Assembly: GCA_030035585.1 (NCBI GenBank)
Contig: CM057469.1
Coordinates: 66,667,501-66,731,500 of the forward strand
Length of the DNA: 64,000 nucleotides
Direction of reading: 5' to 3'
DNA from: Dugong dugon
Lineage: Eukaryota > Chordata > Mammalia > Sirenia > Dugongidae
Within the stretch, counting starts at the first letter, position 1, and each line of letters begins with the position of its first letter. The translations under genes and the position numbers were made by a program. Shown here in pieces: positions 42,001 to 52,000 of this stretch. The notes below the pieces were generated by a model. That model had not been told where the DNA came from and made no database searches. It worked only from the letters and a program-made list of their open reading frames with translations.

Positions 42001-45000
42001 AGATTTTAGATTTTTGTATTCCAAGGTTCTTTTCAAAATTGAACATTTTTAATTCAAGTAGCAGTTTAAAAAAAAAGAAAAAAGCCTCTGTATTTGTGAA
42101 ATTTCACAAAAACGATTCTCTATAAAATATCAATTTGCTAAATAATCCAGTGAAATACATATTTCACAATGAAAAAAAGATTTTAAAAACTTTTACTTCT
42201 TTTTTGGCTTTTTTCAGACTATTAGGTTTAGATGTTTGATTTAAGTGGTCTAACTCAGTCTTGTAACAGTTTATTTTTTACACAATACTTGATCAAAATA
42301 AAAAGAGGTATTTAAATAACTAATTTCTAATGATGTTCAGCCTATTTACTAAATAACAAAGAAGTTAGACTATTAATCACAAGCATTTGCTATCATAAAA
42401 TAGCATTTTAGTAAAAATTTAAGCCATATTATCTTGAAACCTCATCTAATTCCATGCATTTATAAAAACAGAAATTAAAGACAAAAAATAAATTGTTTTA
42501 ATCTTACTGGTTGCTTCCTCTGCCCATTATCACCTTTACAAACCAGGAGGTCATGAATTTTTTCATTATATACTTCAAAGAAGCTCATTTCAAGGTGATA
42601 GCTGACCTAGTAGGAATAGAAACACAGTACACAATTTATTTTAAAAGCCCTTGCATTTCTTCTTATTAACCTCTAGGTAAGGTTCGATTCAATCTAATAA
42701 GCATTTCTTAAATATCTACCTACTATGTGTATGTCTTTAGGTTACAGTTAGAAGAACATAAAGAAATGTAGGAGCCCTGCAGGCTTGGCTACTACCCAAA
42801 ACGCTGGCAGTTTTAATCCACCAGCCACTCCTTGGAAACCCTATGGGGCAGTTCTATTCTGTCCTATAGGGTCGCTACGAGTTGGAATCGACTTGACGGC
42901 AATGGTTTTTTTTGTTTTTAAAGAAGTGTAAGACAAGGTTCCTTCCCATGAGGTTACTACCATCTCAGAGAAATACAACATACCCTTCCAAAAAGAAAAT
43001 ACAAGAGCAATAAAAAATTAAGAAGCAAAATGACAGATAATGACTATAAATAAAATGACTAACCAGAGAGGGGAGAAATTAGGGTGGCCAGAGAGGCTGG
43101 GGAAGAAGAAAACAGGATATGAGGTATGAGAGATGGAGTGGGTTGGACCAGATAGAGCGGGTAAGGCATTCTTTGCAGGAGGAGGACAGCAGTAATTGAA
43201 CATGAATATGCCCAGGGCAGGAAAGAGACCCAGTATGTTGGCATTTGATCCGATAGGATGGAACCTTAAATCAACGATTCTTCCTGATTGGGGCAGAAAG
43301 CAATCATCAGACCAAGTGGGGCTGAGCTTCTCCTCCTTTTGACTCAGAAAGACAAGGTGTAAAGGCCACAAAAAAGAAAAATTTCCTTCCACTAGCGTTT
43401 TTGACAAGGGAAGATTTCTTTATTAGAGAAATAAGTTTCATCTGCGGGCTCCGAAGTGGGCCAGCAAGCATCCAATATTACCAGAAACGTAAGCTTCAAG
43501 GAAGTTTCAAAAATTTAATTCAGAAGTTTCAACTCACCAAATATTTACTGGGCCTCACTAGGTACAAAGCGCTCTTCTAGCTGCTGTAAAGAATGTGATA
43601 TGAACCAGACATAGTCTTTATCCTCAAAGAAGTCACAATCTAATCAGAGATACATACATGAGTGAGACAAGGCAGAATATAGTTGGTGTCATGGGAGAGG
43701 AAAAAAGCACTTTCAGACCAGGGAACACCAGCTAAGGATAAGGTCATTTACAAATGCTACTGATATTGGTACGGAGGCTCAGAATTCGACAAGCATGTGT
43801 GTTTATTATATATAATCCACTGTATTATGTCAGGAAGGGGCCCTAGTGGCACACTGGTTAACTGCTTGGCTGCTAATCAAAAGGTCAGTTGTTCGAACCC
43901 ACGAGCCACTCCATAAAAGAAAGTTGTAGCAGTCTGCTTCCGTAAAGATTACGGCTTTGGAAACCCTATGAGGCAATTCTACTCTGTCCCATGAGTCAGA
44001 ATCAACTTGGCGGCAATGGGTAATGGATATATCGTGGGGGCTCCAGAAGGACTTAGAGATGAAAATGTAGTGGGAGACGAGTTGAGAAAGGTAGGTGGAG
44101 CCACACTGTAGAGGACCACGCTTTTTCTTCTCCTTTGAGGCTCCTTCCATCATGTTGTTTCTATTCCCCCCATTCAGATATGACTACCCTCTACTATTCT
44201 GAAATCCTATTCCAAAGTTGATATAACAGCAATCACTTATACTGAGCTCACTATGTACCAGGCAATATTCAAAACCTGTTATATAGATCAATTCATTTAA
44301 TGCTCACAAGCAACCTATAAGAAGTATGTCACCATCATCATCATCATCCCTGTTTTCAGGTGAGAACACTGAAGCACAGAGAGGTTAAGTAAATTGTTCA
44401 AGGTCATACTTCCAGTAATGTGATGGTGCTTAGATTCAAACTCAAATGATCTATCTCCAAAGTCCATGCTCTTAACCATTACACTTTATTCCTCTTAGTG
44501 ATACAGTCATTCCATGCAAAATCTGGGCCTCCCAGTTTAATTTCACTCCAAAACCTCTGCCTCTACTACACTTCATTATCTGGTTTTCATTACCTTCAAA
44601 CCACTCCCCTTCTAAAATCTGAAACACCTAATAGCGTACCCTGGCCCATAAGCCCACAACTTTCTCACTCCCTTATTTCCATTATCCTTGGATATTTCAT
44701 GCTGTATTTTCCAAGCCACCAAATTTTCCCCTAATCTACTGGTCCCCCTTATCCTTCTATTTTCAATTTAAGTACTAAAGGTGGGACCTTGGGGGAGGAA
44801 GGAAAATATGCAGAGGAGGGGCAGTGTATCCACAGAGGTGGACAGAATTCATCATCTGCTCCACTTTGCTCTTCCTCTTATACTCTCAATGAATGACATC
44901 AATGTCCATTCTGGTTCTCCAACGAGAAACATTGATTCTTTCCTCCCTCACCCTCCATTTCCAATAGTCATCAAGTCTTATCAGTTCTATGTATTAAGAT

Positions 45001-48000
45001 CTCTCAAATGTGTGCCCCCTGGTCCACCCCTACTGTCACCACCTTAGGTTAGCTCATCATGTCTTATCCAGCGTACAAGCCCCACCCCTGGCCTCTGCAT
45101 CCAGTCCTGCTTCCCTTCAATCCATTCTCCACACTGCAGCCAGAGTAATCTTTTCTTAAACAGCAGACATGGTCAAATTACTTCCCTGCTTAAAATTCTT
45201 CCATATCCTTCCAGATTCCTGGGAGCATGGTTCATAAAGTCCTTCATGAGTTCAGTTCTGCCTGTCTATTTCGTCTCAAACTCCATACTCAAAACAAAGA
45301 AAATACTTTGTAGATTCCCAAAGGTTCCCTGCTTTCTTGCTTTCAAATCTTTGCACATGTTGCCCTCTGCTTAAAATATTCTCCCTCTTCTTCACTTGGC
45401 TTGTAACTATGCGTACTTCAAAAATAAGCTCAGTTACTCCCACCTCTAGCTTTGTCTTCCTCTAGTCTTACATCGTCTGTCGGTTTGTCACACTCTGGGG
45501 GTTTGCATGTTGCTGTGATGCTGGAAGCTATGCCAACGGTATTCAAACACAAGCAGGGTCACCCATAGTAGACAGGTTTCAGCTGATCTTCCAGACTGAG
45601 ACAGACTAGGAAGAAGGACCTGGCAGTCTACTTCTGAAAAGAATTAGCTAGTGAAAACCTTATGAATAGCAGTGGAACACTGTCTGATATAATGACGGAA
45701 GATTAGCCCCTCAGGTTGGAAGGTACACAAAATACAACTGGGGAAGAACTGCCTCCTCAAAGCAGATTGACTTTAATGACGTGGATGGAGTCAAGCTTTC
45801 AGGGCCCTCACCTACTAATGTGGCAAGACTCAAAATGAGAAGAAACAGCTGCAAACATCCATTAATAATCGGAACGTGCAATGTACAAAGTATGAATCTA
45901 GGAAAACTGGAAATCATCAAAAATGAAATGGAACGCATAAACATCGATATCCTAGGCATCAGTGAGCTGAAATGGACTGGAATTGGCCATTTTGAATCAG
46001 ATAATCATATTACTCTACTATGCCGGGGATGGTTGAAGAGGAATGGTGTTGCATTCATTGTCAAAAAGAACATTTCAAGATCTATACTGAAGTACGACAC
46101 TCTCAGTGATAGGACAATATCCATAAGCCTACAAGGAAGACCAGTTAATAGACAACTATTATTCATATTTACACACCAACCATTAAGGTCAAAGATGAAG
46201 AAATTGAATATTTTTACCAACTTCTGCAGTCTGAAATTGATCGAACATGCAATTAGGATGCACTGATAATTAGTGGTGATTGGAATGCGAAAATTGTAAA
46301 CAAAAAAGAAGGATCTATAGCTGGAAAATATAGCCTTGGTGATAAAACGATGTCAGAGATTGCATAATAGAATTCTGCAAGATCAACAACTTCTTCATTG
46401 CAAATATCTTTTTTCAACAACGTAAATGGCGAATACACACATGGACCTCGCTGAATGGAATACTCAGGAATCAAATCGACTACATGTGTGGAAACAGACA
46501 ATGGAAAAGCTCAATATCATCAGTCAGAACAAGGCCAGCAATTGCCTATATGCAAGTTCAACTTGAAACTGAAGAAAATTAGAACAAGTCCACAAGAGCC
46601 AAAGTATGACTTTGCGCATATTCCACCAGAATTTAGAAAACATCTCAAGAATAGATTTGAGGCGTTGAACACTAATGACTGAAGATCAGACGAGTTGTGG
46701 AATGACATAAAGGACATCATACATGAGGAAAGCAAGAAGTCTTTAAAAATACAGGAAAGAAAGAAAAGATCAAGATGGATGTCAGAAGAGACTCTGAAAC
46801 TTGCTCTTGAATGTCAAGCAGCTAAAGCAAATGGAAGAAATGATGCAGTAAAAGCTGAACAGAAGATTTCAAGGGGCAGAGTGAAAAGACAAAGTAAAGT
46901 ATTATAATGACATGTGCAAAGACCTGGAGTTAGAAAACCAAAAGGGAAGAACACGCTTGGCATTTGTCAAGCTGAAAGAACTGAAGAAAAAATTTAAGCC
47001 CCGAGTTGCAATAGTGAAGGATTCCACAGGAAAAATTAATTAAATGATGCAGGAAGCATCAAAAGATGGAAGGAATACACAGAGTTACTACACCAAAAAG
47101 AATTGGTCGATGTTCATCCATTTCAGGAGGCAGCATATGATCAGGAACCGATGGTACTCAAGGAAGAGGTACAAGCCGCATTGAAGGCATTGGCAAAAAA
47201 CAGGGCTCCAGGAATTGACGGAATACCAACTGAGATGCTTCAACAAACAGATGAAGCACTAGAGGTGTTCACTTGTCTATGCCAAGAAGTTTGGAAGACA
47301 GCTACCTGGCCAACCAACTGGAAAAGATCCGTATTTATGCCTATTTCAAAGAAAGGTGATCCAACCAAATGTGGAAATTATTGAACAATATAATTAATAT
47401 CACATGCAAGTAAAATTTTGCTGAAAATCATTCAAAAGTGGCTGTCACACTACATCGACAGAGAACATCCAGAAATTCAAGCCAGATTCAGAAGAGAACG
47501 TGGAATGAGAGATACCATTGCTGATGTCAGATGGATCCTGGCTGAAAGCAGAGAATACCAGAAAGATGTTTACCTATGCTTTATTGACTATGCAAAGGCA
47601 TTCGACTGTGTGCATCATAACAAATTACGGATAACATTGCGAAGAATAGGAATTCCAGAACACTTAATTGTGCTCTTGAGGAAACTGTACATAGACCAAG
47701 AGGCAGTCGTTTGAACAGAACCAGGGGACACTGCATGGTTTAAAGTCAGGAAAGGTGTGCATCAGGACTGTATCCTCTCACCATACTTATTCATTCTCTG
47801 TGCTGAGCAAATTATCCAAGAAGCTGGACTATATGAAGAAGAACGCAGCATCAGGATTGGAGGAAGACTCATTAACAACCTGCATTATGGAGACAATACA
47901 ACCTTGCTTGCTGAAAGTGAAGAGGACTTGAAGCACTTACTGATGAACAGCAAAGACTACAGCCTTCAGTATGGATCACACCTCAACATAAAGAAAACAA

Positions 48001-48972
48001 AAACCCTCACAACTAGACCAATAAGCAAGATCATGATAAACGAAGAAAATACTGAAGTCGTCGAGGATTTCATTTTACTTGGATCCACAATCAACACCCA
48101 TGGAAGCAGCAGTCAATACATCAAACAATGCATTGCACTGGGCAAATCTGCTGCAAAAGATCTCTTTAAAGTGTGGAAAAGCAAAGATGTCACCTTGAGG
48201 ACTAAGGTGCTGCTGACCCAAGCCATGATGTTTCCAATCACCTCATATGCAAATGAAAGCTGGACAATGAATAAGGAAGACCGAAGAATTGATGCCTTTG
48301 AATTATAATGTTGGTGAAGGATATTGACTATAACATGGACTGCCAAAAGAATGAACAAATCTGTCTTGGAAGAAGTATAGCCAGAAGGCTCCTTAGAAGC
48401 AAGCATGGTGACACTTCATCTCACATACTTTGGACATGTTATCAGGAGGGATCAGTCCCTGGAGGACATCATGCTTGGTAAAGTAGAGGGTCAGAGAAAA
48501 AGAGGAAGACCCTCAACTAGATGGATTGACATAATGGCTGCAACAATGGGCTCAAGAATAACAATGACTGTGAGATGGCACAGGACCGGGCAGTGTTTTG
48601 TTCTCTTGTACATGGGGTCACCATGAGTTGGAACCAGCTCGATGGCACCTAACAACAACAAGAGTCTTATGTGTTCTCACGGTGCCCTGTTCTTACTCTG
48701 TCATAGCATTTACTTCACTTAGCATTTGATTGATTGTGATTGGCTGTTTACGGACCTGCCTCTCCCATTACACCACCAGCTTCCTGACTACAGGAACTGG
48801 GTTTTTAACTCTACGTCCCAAAATCTAGCACCATCTTTTCCCAACTTTCTTTATCAGAGGACTTATTAGGGAGACAGTTATAAAAGTAAGACAATTATAA
48901 GCAAGACAATTATAAATTCCCAGGCTCTACCCCAGACCAACTGAATCAGAATCTCCAGAAGAGATTTTTAAC

Positions 48973-49035
<63 letters not shown>

Positions 49036-52000
49036 TGGCTCTGCCACATCCTAGTGATTCTTATGATCAAGCAAATTTGGGAAGAAAGAAACAGATTGTC
49101 TGGCAAACAGTAAGTGCTCAGTAAATATTTGCTAATGTATGAATGAATGAATGAATAAGTGACAAGGGGAGCAAGCACAGGCCTTTCAGGTATGGTGCAG
49201 TAGAAAGAGCATGGCCTTTGAAGTCAAAGCTGGGTTCAAATTCCAACTTCACTATTCTCTTTCTGCTTCATATTGTGCAAAAGTTTATGCCTGTTGTCCT
49301 TCATTAAGTCTGTACACTTGCTTAACTACAAAGGCATGTATACCAGTACTACCACATATTGTGAGCCATACACAGTTCGGCTGCTAACCACAAAGGTCGG
49401 CAGTTCGAATCCACCAGCCGCTCCCTGGAAACCCTATGGGGCAGTTCTACTCTGTCCTATAGGGTCACTGTGAGTCAGAATCAACTCTTCAGCAACAGGT
49501 TTACACATACACAAAAGGAATAAAGCAGAAAAAGGTAGAGAAGACAGAAGACATGACCCCCTCTATCACTGTACACCAGCAAGAATTGATTCTAAATTCA
49601 GAATCCCCACCCTTCCTTTCCATACCACTGTTGCAAAGGTGACCTAGATATTAGAATTACATCTTCCATTAAGTATTTCCTTAGTTTCTTTAGTGACCAT
49701 AACTCTGCTTTTAACTTAATTTGATTGCTTTCTAGTCTAATATGCAGGTTTGCAGGTACTCCAAGAACATACCTCTTGGGTTTGCTTTTTAGCTACTTGA
49801 GCAAAAAGATCTTCACAAAATCTTGGAATTATTCCTGGTTCTTCACTGAATCCCATCATCCTGGAAAATACATTATGAATAAAGAGAAAATAAAACTAGT
49901 TAGTTGTGCGTGTTTTTCTTTTAAATCCTTTCTGAGGAAATGAGTACGGAGGCAAGCTAATTAAATCTCATAGTTAATAGCTGAGAACCTGGGCTCTGGA
50001 GCCAAATCTGCCTCAGTTCAAATCTTGATTTTACCACTGATCAACCTTGGACAAGATATTTAACCTCACTAAGCCTCAAGTTTCTCTTCTGTAAAATGGG
50101 AACAACAGAAGTATCTAATTCAGAGGGTTGTTGTGACAGAGTACAAGTGAAACCTTTAGCACCAGTACCAAATCATTGCTGTCGAGTTGATTCTGACTCA
50201 CAGGAACCCTATAAGACAAAGTAAAACTGCCCCATAGGGTTTCCAAGGAGCAGCTGGTGGATTCAAACCGCCAGCCTTTTGGTTAGCAACTGAGCTCTTA
50301 ACCACAGCGCCACCAGGGCTCCAACCTTTAGCACAGTGCCTAGAATATAGGAAGAATTCAATAAATATTAGCTACCATTAAAATTCTGAGTATTTCCTTC
50401 TAGGACAGGTATTATCATAGCTACCATTTATTAGATGCCTTATTTTTAATTCTCACAATACTTACAAGATATGTAACCTCACTGGGCTTCAGTTTATACA
50501 AAAGATATAATAATAAAATAAGGTCAGTGATACTTACAAAGAAAACTATATCCCGTGTATAAACTGAAGTCCAAAGGTTGAGTAACTTGCCCAAGTTTGC
50601 AGAGCTAACATATAAAATAGCTGAGATTTGAGCCCAGATGTATGTGGTTTCAAAAATTTTTACCACACCACACTGCTTCTCCTAACAGAAGAGTTAATAA
50701 TTTCTGGGTAATTATATTTGCAATAAAACTTACGTATATGATTTTCCAGATCCAGTCTGACCATAAGCAAAGAGACAGGTATTGTAGCCCTCAAAGGCTC
50801 TTTCTAGGAGTGGTACTGCTAGTGTCTCATAAACGGTTGTCTGGCTAGCATACTTAGGATGACATTCATCAAAAGACCAGAACGAAACATCATAAATAAA
50901 ATTGTAAACTTGTTTCATGTCAGGATGCTGCACGGTTATTTCCTCTCCATTCATGAAGACCACCTGGGATGCTTTTTCCATCTTCTCTCTATAAAAAGAA
51001 ACACAAAGAAAAAAATAAAGTTACAGTAATTATTTCGGGTATTATTCCCAGAATAAAAACTAGGTTAAGATAACGTTCGTTGAAGGCAAGCTAATTCTTT
51101 AATTTTATGTGGAAATGCAGACCAGCACACATAATTACAGTGAGTTTGCAAAATTTATCTCCAGTAGCTCCAATGCCACCAAGCAAAGGGAAAATGGGGT
51201 TCCAGATTTCTTTTACAGAAGATCTACCCTATTTTCACAAGATTTTTCCTCTTTCTTTTTATCTTGAGATATCCTTTCTCCTAGCCCACCTATTATAATC
51301 TACCTACACTCTTTAGTTCAAATCTGAACATTTGTCTTAAATATATTTTAAAGAAATTTTGGGGTATAAATCTACGTAAAAAATGGCATAAATTATAATT
51401 TCAGCAAACTCCATTTAACCTAAGTTTGAATCCTAAGTCTCCCCTGGCTACTAGCTGCTGTCACTATTAATACAAAGTTACTCCCTCATCTAGAGTCATG
51501 GATTTTCCTGTCCATCCTTCGTTTACCTCAGACTGGGGTGGAAGTCTTTCACGTATTCTAGATCTGCAGAAAAAGAATATGAGAGTCTTTGGCACCAGAT
51601 ATCGCTTTTCTTCCAGACTCTACTTTAGATCAGAATTTAACCTGGAAACCCCTGCTTCATGTTTGACAAGTGCCCCCCCACCACAGCCCTGCTTCCAGGC
51701 TTGTCTGATGAGTCTGGAATCAGGCTCCTGGCCCTTCAGTGTAGTCACCCACCTTGTACTTTGTCCCTATCGGCTCTGTTCTTTACGTTACTTCTCTTCC
51801 TATCATGGTTCTTGAGGCCTTTCTGGAGAGCCAAATCAATTCCCTCTCAGCTCTCTCCCCTTATCATTAGCCCCACATTTTCACTAGTAAGCCCTCATAG
51901 CACTGTTATGACTTGCCTTTAACTAGATGGACCCTTTACGCTCAAACTAGAAATTCCTTCCCACTGCAATGGTCATCATATCTTCTTCTTACTTGCTTAG

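Noticed and set aside
43018..43407. Open frame of 129 residues on the minus strand
   Set aside because: No similarity, no splice context with KIF14 exons, Pro/Ser/Phe-rich composition typical of chance frames in purine-rich DNA.
45471..48662. A possibly active retrotransposon
   Set aside because: Frameshift, several stops and YGDN at the catalytic site rule out activity.
48927..49178. Open frame with a Cys-Val run
   Set aside because: Direct translation of the (AC)n microsatellite.
50730..50981. A protein start at the Met of the exon 3 frame
   Set aside because: Exon 2 joins in phase and encodes the known N-terminus; this Met aligns with Ile in human and lies inside the motor.
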